A DNA stretch of 64,000 nt from an uncultured Granulosicoccaceae bacterium (GTDB lineage Bacteria > Pseudomonadota > Gammaproteobacteria > Granulosicoccales > Granulosicoccaceae): positions 124,001 to 188,000 of the forward strand of contig CALAJN010000010.1 in assembly GCA_937922675.1 (NCBI GenBank). Direction: 5' to 3'. The notes below the pieces were generated by a model, which made no database searches, had not been told where the DNA came from, and saw only the letters and a program-made list of their open reading frames with translations. Made by a program: the position numbers and the translations under genes. Position 1 is the first letter of the stretch. Every line of letters begins with the position of its first letter. This document shows, one piece after another, positions 19,202 to 29,694 of the stretch.

Positions 19202-21127
19202 ATGTTCAATTGGTTTGGCCACCTTGACCTGCGCTACAAGATCACGCTGCTCACTGCAGTGCCTCTTGCCGCACTATTGAGCATTGGCATTGCAGACATA
19301 CGCCACTACTACGAGCTGCACAAGCACGATAAGTCCTTCGGGGCCTTGGTGGAGCTGAGTCAGGAAGGCGCAGCCCTGATGCACGAGCTGCAACGTGAGC
19401 GTGGATTCTCGGCAGGTTACGTGAAAAGCGGCGGCAAGAGCTTTGCCTCTGATATGCCAAGACAACGCGGCCAGACGGACCGCGTACTTGAACCCTACCG
19501 GCGAGCAGTCACTACGGCTGACCACAGCATTCTATCTGCGAAAGCCAAATTATCACTGGATGAGCTGAAGCTGCATCTGACGTCCCTTGACAAGTTGCGC
19601 GCACAAATCGACGGGCAACGCATTGAAGTTCCACAGCTGGTCGCCCAATACACCGTAAAGACCAACGCCTTGCTCGATCTGGCAGACAATCTGACAGCAG
19701 CAGCGCCAGAAGGCATCCTCGCTACCGCAGGAGCCGCCTATGCCACCAAGCTGCACACCAAGGAGCTTGCGGGCCTTGAGCGTGCTCTGTTGGCAGGCGT
19801 TTTCGCACAAGACTCCGTTTCTGCCGCGCAACTCGCACGGCTCACTGCGCTGATCAGCTCGCAGGAGGTCTACAACGAGGTCTCACTCGACTCAGCCGAC
19901 GACCATCAGCGAGCCATGTATAAATCCTTGTTGCAAGATCCCTCAATCGGACAGGTAGCCAGCATGCGCCGCGTAGTGACCGATCTTGCAGGCAAGGGAG
20001 GCTTCAACGTAAGCCCTGAGACGTGGTTTGACGCATCAACGCGACGTATCGGCGTATTGCAAGACATGTCGCTATCAGCAGCCGAGCACTTGATGGAGCT
20101 TAGCGAGGAAGCAACCGCTGCAAGTGCCTGGCACTTGAAGCTCGTATCCGTCTTTGTTGTTGCCTCAGTGGCGCTGTCGTCGGCGCTAGGCATTTTTGTA
20201 AGCAACAACGTTGTCAGGTCTATCCAACGGGCTGTAAGACTATCGGAGGACATCGCCGCCGGTGATCTCACCGCACATCCTCTTGGCAAGGTCTATCGTG
20301 ATGAGGCTGGTGTGTTGTTGCAAAGCCTTGACAGTACACGCGCACATCTATTGGGCATTATCAGCACGGCGCAAGACGTAGCTGAAACGGTCAAGGACAA
20401 CTCAATCGAGATACACCGAGGCCACACCAGTCTCGGCGAGCGCACTGAAAAACAGGCGATCAGTGTTGAAGCTACTTCCACCAGCATGGAAGAGATCTCG
20501 GAGACCACCCGTAACAATGCAGCCTCGGCAGAGCGAGCTGACAAGCTGGCAAGCGAAGCGCGCGAACGCGCCAGCACCGGCAAGCAGGTGGTCAGCGAAG
20601 CTGTCGGTGCGATGGAACAAATCAACGATGCCAGCCGCAAGATCGAGAACATCATAAGCGTCATTGACGAGATCGCCTTTCAAACCAACCTGTTGGCATT
20701 GAACGCAGCCGTAGAAGCGGCTCGCGCTGGCGATCAGGGCCGCGGATTTGCGGTCGTGGCGAGTGAAGTTCGACAACTTGCGGGGCGCAGCGCCGAGGCG
20801 GCGAAGGAAATCAAGGAGCTCATTCAAGACAGCGTAAACAAGGTTGAATCAGGCGCAGGCTTTGTCAATCGCTCGGGCAATACGCTTGAGGAGCTGGTTA
20901 CCGTCATCTCCGAAGTCAGTGAGCTGATCTCGGGTATTGCCGGCGCCAGTCGAGAGCAGGCCATTGGCGTTGAGCGGGTGCACGAAACCTTGACGGTCAT
21001 CGATGGCATTGCGCGCCAGAATGTGAACCTGGTCGAAGAGGCTTCTTCAGCCAGTCAGCGCATGGACGAGGGAGCGCAGGTACTGTCCGGAGCCCTTGGC
21101 AAGTTCAAGGTGCATGATTCTGCATAA
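19202..21127 (+). CDS. methyl-accepting chemotaxis protein with nitrate/nitrite-sensing (NIT) domain
   Basis: 641 residues from ATG 19202 behind GGAAGG; the frame is open to 19058 but those residues are basic and unconserved. A first membrane helix ([20 protein letters not shown]) is followed by a ~290-residue periplasmic helical domain. Its [17 protein letters not shown] and 'LYNEV'-like motifs are characteristic of NIT domains. Next come a second helix ([20 protein letters not shown]), HAMP, and the signalling domain with the hairpin tip [23 protein letters not shown]. There is no C-terminal NWETF-type pentapeptide for CheR/CheB docking. No che genes are nearby, so it feeds a remote array. 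Its last 23 bases overlap convergent tsaD. Confidence 0.94.
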   Translation: MFNWFGHLDLRYKITLLTAVPLAALLSIGIADIRHYYELHKHDKSFGALVELSQEGAALMHELQRERGFSAGYVKSGGKSFASDMPRQRGQTDRVLEPYRRAVTTADHSILSAKAKLSLDELKLHLTSLDKLRAQIDGQRIEVPQLVAQYTVKTNALLDLADNLTAAAPEGILATAGAAYATKLHTKELAGLERALLAGVFAQDSVSAAQLARLTALISSQEVYNEVSLDSADDHQRAMYKSLLQDPSIGQVASMRRVVTDLAGKGGFNVSPETWFDASTRRIGVLQDMSLSAAEHLMELSEEATAASAWHLKLVSVFVVASVALSSALGIFVSNNVVRSIQRAVRLSEDIAAGDLTAHPLGKVYRDEAGVLLQSLDSTRAHLLGIISTAQDVAETVKDNSIEIHRGHTSLGERTEKQAISVEATSTSMEEISETTRNNAASAERADKLASEARERASTGKQVVSEAVGAMEQINDASRKIENIISVIDEIAFQTNLLALNAAVEAARAGDQGRGFAVVASEVRQLAGRSAEAAKEIKELIQDSVNKVESGAGFVNRSGNTLEELVTVISEVSELISGIAGASREQAIGVERVHETLTVIDGIARQNVNLVEEASSASQRMDEGAQVLSGALGKFKVHDSA

Positions 21128-22205
21128 GGGGGTTGCGAGTTTTGCGGCTCGGTGGTTGCAGATCACTGACAGGCCAACGCGGGCGCACGCTGATCGATAG
21201 ATCCGTGCGCTCGCCGGCGGATAACCTGAGCGCGGCCACCAGAGCAATCATGGCACCGTTATCGGTACAAAACTCCAATCTTGGGTACCACACACGCGCA
21301 CGTCGACTCGTCACCTCGGTCTCGAGCTGAGTGCGCAAACGCAGATTGGCACTGACCCCACCCGCCACGACCAGACGCGATAGTCCGGTTACATCCAGGG
21401 CGCGGCAAGCTCGAGCGACAAGTACATCGACTACCGCCGCCTGGAAGCTTGCAGCTAGATCCTCACGCTGAGCACCTTCCAGTTCCCGCCAACGCGTGAT
21501 GGCCGCAGTTTTCAAGCCACTGAAACTGAAATCCAGCCCGGGCCGATCAAGCAAGGGACGCGGTAGCGAAATCGCCTCTGGGTCTCCTTCCAGGGCCAGT
21601 CGGGCCAAGGCAGCCCCGCCCGGATACGAGAGACCGAGCATCTTGGCGGTCTTGTCAAAGGCCTCTCCTGCCGCGTCATCGATTGAGCCACCCAGCATGT
21701 TGTATGTACCCAAGGCTTCTACTTCGACCAACTGGGTATGGCCTCCGGACACCAGCAGGCACACAAACGGAAAATCGGGTGGGTCAGGCTCGAGGAGCGG
21801 CGATAGCAGATGACCCTCCATATGGTGAACATCGAGTGCCGGAATTCCAAGGCTCGCCGCGTAGCTGCGCCCGAAGGTAGCCCCAGTCAGAAGCGCGCCC
21901 GCAAGCCCTGGACCTGCGGTGTAGCCGACGCCGCCGAGTTGCTCGGGTGCCACACCCGCCTCTTCAAGCACCTGCCTGAGCAAAGGAACCAGGCGACGAA
22001 CATGATCGCGAGAAGCAATCTCCGGGACGACACCGCCGTACAAGGCATGCACATCAATCTGGCTGTGCAGTGCGTGCGCGAGCAGCTGCCCATCCGGCGT
22101 GCACAGGGCAAGGCCCGTTTCATCGCAGGACGATTCAATGCCTAGCACTGGGCCGGTCACTGGTTTGTATGACGAATTCACAGGCGGGGCTACTGTCGAT
22201 TTCAA
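21105..22205 (-). CDS. tsaD: tRNA N6-adenosine threonylcarbamoyltransferase TsaD
   Basis: 366 residues. ASKHA ATPase fold: the N-terminal [15 protein letters not shown], the metal-binding HHMEGH motif around residue 130, [10 protein letters not shown], and the C-terminal [13 protein letters not shown] and CTDNGAMIA. TsaD with TsaB/TsaE transfers the threonylcarbamoyl group from its adenylate to A37 of ANN-decoding tRNAs. The first ~18 residues before VLGIESS are an extension compared with E. coli and an internal start is possible. It is divergent from rpsU, the conserved gammaproteobacterial arrangement. Confidence 0.97.
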   Translation of the reverse strand: MKSTVAPPVNSSYKPVTGPVLGIESSCDETGLALCTPDGQLLAHALHSQIDVHALYGGVVPEIASRDHVRRLVPLLRQVLEEAGVAPEQLGGVGYTAGPGLAGALLTGATFGRSYAASLGIPALDVHHMEGHLLSPLLEPDPPDFPFVCLLVSGGHTQLVEVEALGTYNMLGGSIDDAAGEAFDKTAKMLGLSYPGGAALARLALEGDPEAISLPRPLLDRPGLDFSFSGLKTAAITRWRELEGAQREDLAASFQAAVVDVLVARACRALDVTGLSRLVVAGGVSANLRLRTQLETEVTSRRARVWYPRLEFCTDNGAMIALVAALRLSAGERTDLSISVRPRWPVSDLQPPSRKTRNPLMQNHAP

Positions 22206-22214
22206 CCGGGCTAC

Positions 22215-22244
22215 TTGATGTTAGGTACCTTTGACCGCTATCAT
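22215..22244 (+). promoter_or_regulatory. candidate rpsU promoter
   Basis: TTGATG (22215-22220), an 18-base spacer and TATCAT (22239-22244) lie 36 bases before the rpsU start, in the short space divergent from tsaD. This gives a leader of about 29 bases. The hexamers match the sigma-70 consensus at 4 and 5 of 6 positions. Confidence 0.5.
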
Positions 22245-22279
22245 AGGGAGTTCTGCAACGTCTAGAGTCCGTCCACCGA

Positions 22280-22495
22280 ATGCCCTCAGTACGCGTCAAG
22301 GAAAACGAGCCCTTTGAAATGGCCCTGCGCCGTTTCAAGCGTGGCTGCGAGAAAGCCGGAGTTCTTACCGAAACTCGCCGCCGCGAGTTTTATGAAAAAC
22401 CCACCACCGAGCGCAAGCGCAAGGCGGCAGCTGCTGTCAAGCGCCACCAGAAGAAGCTGTCCAAAGAGTCAGCTCGTCGCGTTCGTCTGTACTGA
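22280..22495 (+). CDS. rpsU: 30S ribosomal protein S21
   Basis: 71 residues, exactly the usual length. Full family pattern: [20 protein letters not shown] at the start, a [18 protein letters not shown] middle and a basic [15 protein letters not shown] tail. S21 is the last protein to join the 30S subunit and helps initiation. In many proteobacteria rpsU leads the macromolecular synthesis operon with dnaG and rpoD. Here yqeY follows, as in Pseudomonas, but dnaG is 23 kb away at 45.9 kb. Confidence 0.99.
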   Translation: MPSVRVKENEPFEMALRRFKRGCEKAGVLTETRRREFYEKPTTERKRKAAAAVKRHQKKLSKESARRVRLY

Positions 22496-22502
22496 TCCGG
22501 GC

Positions 22503-22519
22503 CGGGCAATTCTTGCCCG
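22503..22519 (+). terminator. hairpin between rpsU and yqeY
   Basis: CGGGCAA-TTC-TTGCCCG is a perfect 7-bp stem with a 3-base loop, 7 bases after the rpsU stop and without a T tract. A partial terminator at this place is known in the E. coli rpsU-dnaG operon, where it sets the S21 excess over downstream products. The same role is plausible here. Confidence 0.5.
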
Positions 22520-22551
22520 AACCTGTCTGTTAAACGCCCCTTACCAGTTTC

Positions 22552-23004
22552 ATGAGCAGTGCCACTCGCCAGCGCGTGCTGGATGACATCAAGCTTGCGA
22601 TGAAGGCAGGCGACAAGCCGCGTCTGGCTACCTTACGCCTGGTTTCTGCCGCCATCAAACAGCGTGAAGTCGACGAGCGTGTGGAGCTCGACGAGCCTGC
22701 CATGGTGGCCATGCTCGACAAACTGATGAAACAACGGCGCGAGTCGGTGACTCAGTACACCGCTGCTGGCCGCGACGATCTGGTAGCCGTCGAGGAGGCC
22801 GAGATGGCCATCATCTCGGACTATCTGCCTGCCGGCCTGTCTGAGGCTGAAATTGACAAGGCCATTGACGACGCGGTGAGCTCAAGCGGAGCATCCAGCG
22901 TAAAGGATATGGGAGGAGTCATGGCGATCCTCAAGCCTGCGCTCACGGGCCGTGCAGATCTCGGCGACGTCAGCCGACGCGTCAAGGCAAGGCTCGGCTC
23001 CTGA
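22552..23004 (+). CDS. yqeY: YqeY family protein (GatB/YqeY domain)
   Basis: 150 residues made of helices. Family features: an early 'L-x-x-D-I-K-x-A-M-K-A-G-D-K' (RVLDDIKLAMKAGDKPRL), a central KQRRESVTQYTAAGRDDL and a C-terminal MGGVMAILKPALTGRADLGDVSRRVKARL. The C-terminal half resembles the tRNA-binding tail of GatB amidotransferase. The exact function is unknown, though a role in tRNA handling is often proposed. It lies 56 bases after rpsU. The next gene is gltD, which breaks the usual yqeY-dnaG neighbourhood. Confidence 0.95.
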   Translation: MSSATRQRVLDDIKLAMKAGDKPRLATLRLVSAAIKQREVDERVELDEPAMVAMLDKLMKQRRESVTQYTAAGRDDLVAVEEAEMAIISDYLPAGLSEAEIDKAIDDAVSSSGASSVKDMGGVMAILKPALTGRADLGDVSRRVKARLGS

Positions 23005-23012
23005 GACGTATC

Positions 23013-23028
23013 GGCACGTACTTGTGCC
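23013..23028 (+). repeat. short palindrome GGCAC-N6-GTGCC at the yqeY-gltD junction
   Basis: GGCAC (23013-23017) and GTGCC (23024-23028) flank GTACTT. The same stem and ACTT loop occurs as CCGGCAC-ACTT-GTGCCGG before gltB (41178-41195). It may be a weak terminator for yqeY or a dispersed intergenic element. Confidence 0.4.
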
Positions 23029-23068
23029 AGGTCAGGCTTTGACGATCTGACCAAAACCTTCAAAATAG

Positions 23069-24574
<1,506 letters not shown>

Positions 24575-24611
24575 TCAAGGCCTGCTCCTGCAACCTGACC
24601 GATGAAACGCT

Positions 24612-25670
24612 ATGCCAGCGCCTTTGAAAAACGATCTCTACCTTAGGGCTCTCGGTCGCGAGAACACCGAACGCACCCCGGTGTGGGTCATGCGTCAGGC
24701 CGGACGCTACCTTCCCGAGTACCTTGAGACGCGCAAGCGTGCCGGAGACTTCATGACGCTGTGCTCCACACCAGAGCTTGCTTGCGAGGTGACCCTGCAA
24801 CCCCTGGATCGCTTCAATCTCGATGCGGCCATCCTCTTTTCAGACATTCTGACGATTCCCGACGCTATGGGCCTGGGTCTGCGTTTTGAGGCGGGTGAAG
24901 GTCCCATTTTCGACAAGCCTGTACGCACCCGTGCCGACATCGAATCCCTGCCCGTGCCTGACCCCGCGGATGAGTTGCGCTACGTGACTGATGCGGTATC
25001 TTTGATCCGGCGTGAGTTGGACGGACGCGTACCGCTTATTGGATTTTCAGGTAGCCCGTGGACGTTAGCTGTGTACATGGTCGAAGGCCGCGGTACCAAG
25101 GACTTCTCCAAGGTCAAGGGCCTGATGTTCAGCGAGCCGGCCTTGATGCATCAGCTGCTAGAGCGTACCGCCGACTCCGTTACTGCCTATTTGAATGCGC
25201 AGGTAGAAGCTGGTGCACAGTCGCTGATGATCTTTGATACCTGGGGCGGCGTGTTGTCGCCGGCCATGTATCGAGAATATTCACTGGCCTACATGCAACG
25301 TATCGTTGACGGGCTCAAGCGCGAAGCCGAGGGGCGACGCGTTCCGGTTGTGTTGTTCACCAAAAACGGCGGCGCATGGCTTGATGCGATGGCCGACACC
25401 GGTTGCGACGGCCTCGGCGTGGATTGGACCACCGATCTGGCTGTTGCGAGACAACTCACCGAAGACCGCGTTGCCTTGCAGGGCAACCTGGACCCGTCAA
25501 CGCTCTACGCCACACCAGAGCGTATTCGCGAAGAAGTCAAACGAGTGCTGGAAAGCTACGGGCACGGACCGGGGCATGTGTTCAATCTGGGACATGGCAT
25601 CCACCAACACGTCAATCCGGACCACCTCGGTGTGATGGTTGACGCCGTTAGCGAATTCAGCGCACGCTAA
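24612..25670 (+). CDS. hemE: uroporphyrinogen decarboxylase
   Basis: 352 residues. The active-site N-terminal segment [49 protein letters not shown] and the C-terminal [15 protein letters not shown] are all present. HemE removes four acetate carboxyls from uroporphyrinogen III to give coproporphyrinogen III in the cytoplasm, on the way to haem. That haem is also needed by the oxidase and catalase encoded nearby. It lies 37 bases after gltD and is convergent with a lipoprotein gene, their stops overlapping by 4 bases. Confidence 0.98.
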   Translation: MPAPLKNDLYLRALGRENTERTPVWVMRQAGRYLPEYLETRKRAGDFMTLCSTPELACEVTLQPLDRFNLDAAILFSDILTIPDAMGLGLRFEAGEGPIFDKPVRTRADIESLPVPDPADELRYVTDAVSLIRRELDGRVPLIGFSGSPWTLAVYMVEGRGTKDFSKVKGLMFSEPALMHQLLERTADSVTAYLNAQVEAGAQSLMIFDTWGGVLSPAMYREYSLAYMQRIVDGLKREAEGRRVPVVLFTKNGGAWLDAMADTGCDGLGVDWTTDLAVARQLTEDRVALQGNLDPSTLYATPERIREEVKRVLESYGHGPGHVFNLGHGIHQHVNPDHLGVMVDAVSEFSAR

Positions 25671-26131
25671 GAGCCTGAACCCGGTTTCAAAGCGGCGCAT
25701 TGCTCGGCATACAAGGCATTGGCTGCATCTATCGTGTCCAGCTGATTGACCTCGGCAGAGTCTCCGAGCGCCTCAGCCATCGTTCGGGGTTTGGTATTGT
25801 CATCGTCGCCAGAGCTCTGACCTGAGCCCTGCTCGCTCAAGGCATACTCCTCGATACTGGCCGCCTGCCTTCCCCTTGCACGCAGGTAGACGGCAATCAT
25901 GTCCTCAGGGGCAATTCGAGCTTGTGAACCGAATTCCGAGGCTGCCTCAACAAACTCATCTCCCGTATCCGGATCAGCAATGACGTGGTAGTACCGGGCA
26001 CAGGTGTACAGAGCAAAAAGCTCCTCTTCCTGGGCTGGCTTGAGCGGCTGGGTTGTAGAGCAGGCAACAGCCAGGAGGCCCGACGTTGCCACGAGCAACG
26101 GGCGAGCAAGCCTGAGGCTGCGAATGACCAC
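25667..26131 (-). CDS. putative lipoprotein of unknown function
   Basis: 154 residues if read from GTG 26131, which has GGTGGGG in front and gives a compact lipoprotein signal peptide: basic VIRSLRLAR, a hydrophobic run, then lipobox LAVA-Cys24. The frame is open to 26215, which would give an odd 28-residue extension. The mature part is acidic and helical, with [19 protein letters not shown] and a serine/aspartate-rich linker near [13 protein letters not shown]. Two cysteines beyond the lipobox (in YTCARYY and AEQCAALK) could form a disulfide. No family recognised. It is convergent with hemE. Confidence 0.65.
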   Translation of the reverse strand: MVIRSLRLARPLLVATSGLLAVACSTTQPLKPAQEEELFALYTCARYYHVIADPDTGDEFVEAASEFGSQARIAPEDMIAVYLRARGRQAASIEEYALSEQGSGQSSGDDDNTKPRTMAEALGDSAEVNQLDTIDAANALYAEQCAALKPGSGS

Positions 26132-26265
26132 TGCCCCACCGGCAGTCTTGGTGCCGGTGGGGAGTACAGAGACTTTCAAAATACGTGGCGCTAACACTGA
26201 TAGAGGACTCTCCAAACAAGAAACTCCCCGGCAGTCTAAACGCCAGGAACGTTGACGCCGCGAAA

Positions 26266-26586
26266 TTACGCCTGCGTGTTGATCAGGTTATTGACCTCAA
26301 CAACGCCGTCGATCCCGCGCACGATCTCTTCAGCAAGTGCCTTGTCAAGAGCGTTGTCGGCGTTGCCAGCCAGCGTCACTACACCGTCAACACAGCTGAC
26401 GAGGATAGTGCTGCCGTCAAAGCTTGACTCGGAGTTGATAGCGCGGGTGATAGCACGTTCGGTGAGCAGATCACCCATCAGTGCAGAGTCACCACCCGTT
26501 GTTGAACAGCCGGAACTGAAAGCCGTTACAGCAACCAGCATTGAAGCGCACAGAGTCTTTACGAATGGAGTACTCATAAACGACAT
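26266..26586 (-). CDS. BON-domain lipoprotein
   Basis: 106 residues. A signal peptide with lipobox FSSG-Cys27 is followed by one BON domain (~40-106): a 'ITRAINSESSFDGSTILVSCVDGVVTLAG' strand-turn and 'EEIVRGIDGVVEVNNLI' end, with the conserved glycines. BON domains bind phospholipids or membranes, and similar lipoproteins (OsmY/DolP type) help envelope integrity. Two in-frame ATGs lie 9 bases apart (26586 and 26577) behind a GAGG; either could be used. It is transcribed leftward, behind the LysR gene. Confidence 0.85.
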   Translation of the reverse strand: MSFMSTPFVKTLCASMLVAVTAFSSGCSTTGGDSALMGDLLTERAITRAINSESSFDGSTILVSCVDGVVTLAGNADNALDKALAEEIVRGIDGVVEVNNLINTQA

Positions 26587-26675
26587 TTACCTCAGGTTAA
26601 CTAAAAAGATTAAGTCCTGAAATACGCAAGTGCGCCTTCAGGTCTCGTCAGTTTATGCAGCGTCGCTGATATTTA

Positions 26676-26696
26676 TGGTTATCATTTCGATAACCA
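26676..26696. repeat. perfect 8-bp inverted repeat between LysR and BON genes
   Basis: TGGTTATC-ATTTC-GATAACCA is a perfect palindrome 24 bases after the LysR stop and 90 bases before the BON start. It has no T tract in the leftward direction, so it could be an operator for the BON gene or a weak terminator for the LysR gene. Confidence 0.45.
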
Positions 26697-26720
26697 ACTC
26701 TAATCATTGGCTCACAGACC

Positions 26721-27611
26721 TCACCAAACAAATTTCTGCGCCATCGTCAGAAACTGCTGGACCTCGACTGTATCGACTCTGCCCGTGGGAATCACCAAGG
26801 AAATGACTCGGTCCGCTTCAGCGGATTCGGCCACTTCTCCCTTGAGCTCGGATGTAAGAACAGATCCCATGGGTACCAAAGCCGGCCCCAGACCTGCGAG
26901 AACCAGAGCTTGCGTCCAGTCATCTCGCGTACTGGTTACCAGCGGCACACAGTGTAGAGAGCCGTTCTCTGCACTCTCGACTGACTCATTACCCGGATCC
27001 CAGGCAATTCGCCCAACCCTTGGTCTGGAACGGCAATCACACAGATCGCCTTGCGGGCAAACACTGGCGCGATCACCGTTGGATTCAATCACAACGAGTG
27101 GCTCCTGGTAAAGATCGAGAACGTGCAGACGCTCGTCGTCAAGCGTTTCGCGGTCCGAATGTCCCCTGACAACAAAGGCGCAGTCTATCTCGCCGGTCAA
27201 CAGAGATTGCGCAAGCACACTAACCTGTACGTCTACGATTTTGATGCGGGTGCCGGGATAGCGTTTCAGAAAACTCACTAAAAATCCTGCAGCCCGCTTG
27301 GGCCCCACACCAGAGACAACCCCGATACGCAGCTGCGCAAAAGACTTTCGCTGGTAGCGGGCGGCCAGCGATTCTGCCTGTTTGACAGCAACGTCAATCC
27401 CGATGAATTGCTCGCGCATCGCTGCGCCGATCGATGTCAAGTGGGTGTACTTGCCTTCGCGGCGTATCAGCTTGCCACCGACTTCAAACTCAAGTCGAGC
27501 TATCGCCTTGGTCAGAGCGGGCTGGGAGATGCCGAGCCGATTGGCAGCGCTGGAAAAATTCAGCTCTGAAGCCAGCTCAAGAAAGTAACGGATCCTGGTC
27601 AGGTCCATCAT
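26721..27611 (-). CDS. LysR-family transcriptional regulator with cysteine cluster
   Basis: 296 residues. The N-terminal winged helix is complete (RYFLELASELNFSSAANRLGISQPALTKAIARLE...), followed by a type 2 periplasmic-binding-like effector domain starting at LRIGVVSGVGP. Within the second lobe is an unusual polar stretch with Cys185, Cys191 and Cys193 (SVCPQGDLCDC), plus Cys221 and Cys144, which could give redox or metal control (inference). It is divergent from the DoxX-like membrane protein gene. The ATG is preceded by GGGTGAG and, immediately before that, a perfect hairpin. Confidence 0.9.
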   Translation of the reverse strand: MMDLTRIRYFLELASELNFSSAANRLGISQPALTKAIARLEFEVGGKLIRREGKYTHLTSIGAAMREQFIGIDVAVKQAESLAARYQRKSFAQLRIGVVSGVGPKRAAGFLVSFLKRYPGTRIKIVDVQVSVLAQSLLTGEIDCAFVVRGHSDRETLDDERLHVLDLYQEPLVVIESNGDRASVCPQGDLCDCRSRPRVGRIAWDPGNESVESAENGSLHCVPLVTSTRDDWTQALVLAGLGPALVPMGSVLTSELKGEVAESAEADRVISLVIPTGRVDTVEVQQFLTMAQKFVW

Positions 27612-27622
27612 GGCTCACCCAC

Positions 27623-27650
27623 GCAAGGTGACCCACCTTGCTCACCTTGC
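27623..27650 (-). promoter_or_regulatory. hairpin with duplicated arm just upstream of LysR start
   Basis: On the leftward strand the order is GCAAGGTG (within 27642-27650), GCAAGGTG (27634-27641), GGT, then CACCTTGC (27623-27630). The last arm can pair perfectly with either copy of the first. The hairpin ends 11 bases before the ATG and touches the Shine-Dalgarno GGGTGAG. As DNA it is an 8-3-8 palindrome that could be an autoregulatory operator; as RNA it could modulate ribosome access. Confidence 0.5.
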
Positions 27651-27964
27651 TTGATGATCAATCGGTTCTGTGCCGGCTTCGGGTGGCGTGAGCGTGAGAG
27701 AGTCACTGGCCACCTGCACCCTCGTAACGACTGTCTTCGCATGGCTAAGCGTCGTGATCGAGCCATCCAACTTTATCTCCTTTCAAGTGCAAATTAGGCA
27801 AGTACATCGCTTTCACGCTAGATCGGACAGCTTGTGGCAGCAGTCATAATCGGCAGAATCATGTGTGTCGGCACCACTTTCAACTCGTTAGCTGTACCGT
27901 GTTACTCAGACTTCCATTTTTTGTACATACTCTCCATCCGCCAGCATCCCCAGCGACCTAACCG
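27651..27964. other. intergenic region between divergent LysR and DoxX-like genes
   Basis: About 310 bases with no gene. I see no convincing promoter hexamers. A LysR regulator often controls its divergent neighbour, so operator sites for the membrane-protein gene would be expected here. Confidence 0.4.
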
Positions 27965-28480
27965 ATGAGCACACCACGACTAGCCGCAGCATCCGCTGCC
28001 ATCTCCTGGTTAATTGTGCTCTGGATCCTGTTTGTCTTTGTTGGCTCCCTTCCCTACAAGTTCACCCTGCACCCGGATACCCAACATATTTTTGGCACTA
28101 TCGGTACCTGGTTGGGGGCATTCCTCGGTGACGAGATCGGCAGTGCCTTCGCCTCCTTCGGTTCCTACCTCGTCGGAGGCTTTGAATTGGTAACGTCTCT
28201 GGTGCTTCTGGCGCCGGCCATCAGCTGGCTGCTGAAGCGCCTGCGCGGTGGCAGTGCCGGACGCGGCCGGCGCTTTTGGCACGCGCTGGGCGGACTCATG
28301 GCAAGTGGCGTGATGTGCGGGGCGGTTTTCTTCCACCTGTTCACCCCACTAGGTATCAACGTCCTGCACAACGGACAGAGTGATGGCGGCAGTCTTTTCA
28401 AAGCTGCAGTCTCAATACTGATTCTGGGGCTGGTGCTATTTGGCCTTAACCGTCAAGGGCTGCTCTCCAGACGGGATTAA
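27965..28480 (+). CDS. DoxX-like integral membrane protein
   Basis: 171 residues with four predicted membrane helices: WLIVLWILFVFVGSLPYKF, SAFASFGSYLVGGFELVTSLVLLAPAI, ALGGLMASGVMCGAVFFHLF and SLFKAAVSILILGLVLFGLN. The pattern of helix 1 ending in Lys-Phe, a G-x-x-E-L in helix 2 and an F-F-H-L-F-T-P-L-G-I in helix 3 fits the DoxX/YphA superfamily of small membrane proteins. Some members take part in redox or thiosulfate metabolism. The role here is unknown; the divergent LysR protein may control it. Confidence 0.7.
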   Translation: MSTPRLAAASAAISWLIVLWILFVFVGSLPYKFTLHPDTQHIFGTIGTWLGAFLGDEIGSAFASFGSYLVGGFELVTSLVLLAPAISWLLKRLRGGSAGRGRRFWHALGGLMASGVMCGAVFFHLFTPLGINVLHNGQSDGGSLFKAAVSILILGLVLFGLNRQGLLSRRD

Positions 28481-28484
28481 ACAA

Positions 28485-29639
28485 TCAAGCCGTCGACACA
28501 CATCGCTCGACGAAGGCATCAACAAGCGGCTCGATTTCATCTTGACGATGCAGCTGCGACACCAACGCTGAGCTGGGTCTGCCACTGATCAGGCCGCACA
28601 AGCCACCCAGCACCGCGCCTCGATGAGCATTCTCGCCGCCCAGGTTGACATTCAGCAGCTGGGCCTTGTCAGGATCCCGCCCGTGCCTTGCCGCCAGCCA
28701 ACAGACGCTGGGCCAGGAGTCATCAATGTAGCAGGCTAGCGAGTAGCGCCCACCAACGACCTCCGCATCTCCCATGGGTCGTTTATCGGCCTTGTCCAAC
28801 AACACATCCAGACGGGTACCGCCAATTGCAGACGCCGCCTCGACCAAGGCATCGCGCTGCAGTCGTGCGCGTGCCTGGTCATCGAGGAGGTTGTCGCAGC
28901 GAATACGCAGTAACGAGTCGATCAGAGCAACATAGGCATCGACGACCCGCAACAACTGCTCGTCAGGGTGTGTAACAGCCACATGCTGCCGACAGATCGT
29001 TTGCACCTCGGTCAGGGGCATTTTCGACAAAAGGGCCAAGGCTACCGGCAAAACCGTCACAAGAGCGCCCATGGAGGGAGTGTCATGGCTGACAACACCG
29101 CACTCGAGCAAGGGTTTGCCAGCTGCTCGATTCGCAAAAAAACCACGGTGATACGACTCCGCATACACATCCGGGTGCGCCGGCGGATCGGCTGTCATCC
29201 GCTGTTCGTATACCTCAAACCAATCTGCAGCACGATACCTGCCCACCTCGGTCAAGTGCTCGATCAACCAGCGTGCACACCAGGTATTCAGCGTGTTTTC
29301 GCCCGCTACCATGCCGTGATGATAGTGCGTGCCGGCAACACCCCAGTGGTGCGCACGCCCTTTGAGAATGACGTCTCCGACGATCCGGGGTGCGTTTTCA
29401 GCGCTTCGGCCCGATGTCTGACCACGGGTCGCACGCCCCGCAGTACGGGTTGAGTGCAGCGACATGATGGAGCTTGGGTGAAATGCTGGCGCTGCCTCCA
29501 TCCGTGTAATACCCCGAGGTGGAAAGCCCGCCACTATGTCCGAAGGCCGGTAGTACCAGTGCACCGGCATGGCAAGCGCATCGCCAGTGAAAAGGCCCAA
29601 AAGAGCTGCGCGCGCAGCGGTGTGCGAATCAGAGTCCAT
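28485..29639 (-). CDS. ADP-ribosylglycohydrolase-family protein
   Basis: 384 residues from ATG 29639 (an earlier GTG/ATG at 29672 would add 11 residues). The N-terminus AALLGLFTGDALAMPVHWYY matches the DraG-type 'G-x-x-x-G-D-A-L' opening. The metal-binding threonine/aspartate sites of the family appear as HDTPSMGAL in the middle and late as SLACYIDDSWPSV and NLGGENAHRGAVLGGL, which is DraG's 'N-x-G-G-D-(A/T)-D-T-x-(G/A)' with 'E-N-A-H-R' instead. That change of the canonical D-T-D to E-N-A-H alters expected Mg2+ ligands, so the substrate may differ from ADP-ribosyl-protein. Convergent with the DoxX-like gene, 4 bases apart. Confidence 0.8.
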   Translation of the reverse strand: MDSDSHTAARAALLGLFTGDALAMPVHWYYRPSDIVAGFPPRGITRMEAAPAFHPSSIMSLHSTRTAGRATRGQTSGRSAENAPRIVGDVILKGRAHHWGVAGTHYHHGMVAGENTLNTWCARWLIEHLTEVGRYRAADWFEVYEQRMTADPPAHPDVYAESYHRGFFANRAAGKPLLECGVVSHDTPSMGALVTVLPVALALLSKMPLTEVQTICRQHVAVTHPDEQLLRVVDAYVALIDSLLRIRCDNLLDDQARARLQRDALVEAASAIGGTRLDVLLDKADKRPMGDAEVVGGRYSLACYIDDSWPSVCWLAARHGRDPDKAQLLNVNLGGENAHRGAVLGGLCGLISGRPSSALVSQLHRQDEIEPLVDAFVERCVSTA

Positions 29640-29694
29640 CGGCTTGCCTGCGCAGGTCGCTGAGTTGGTCACTGCACAGAGTCATGACGCCGAC

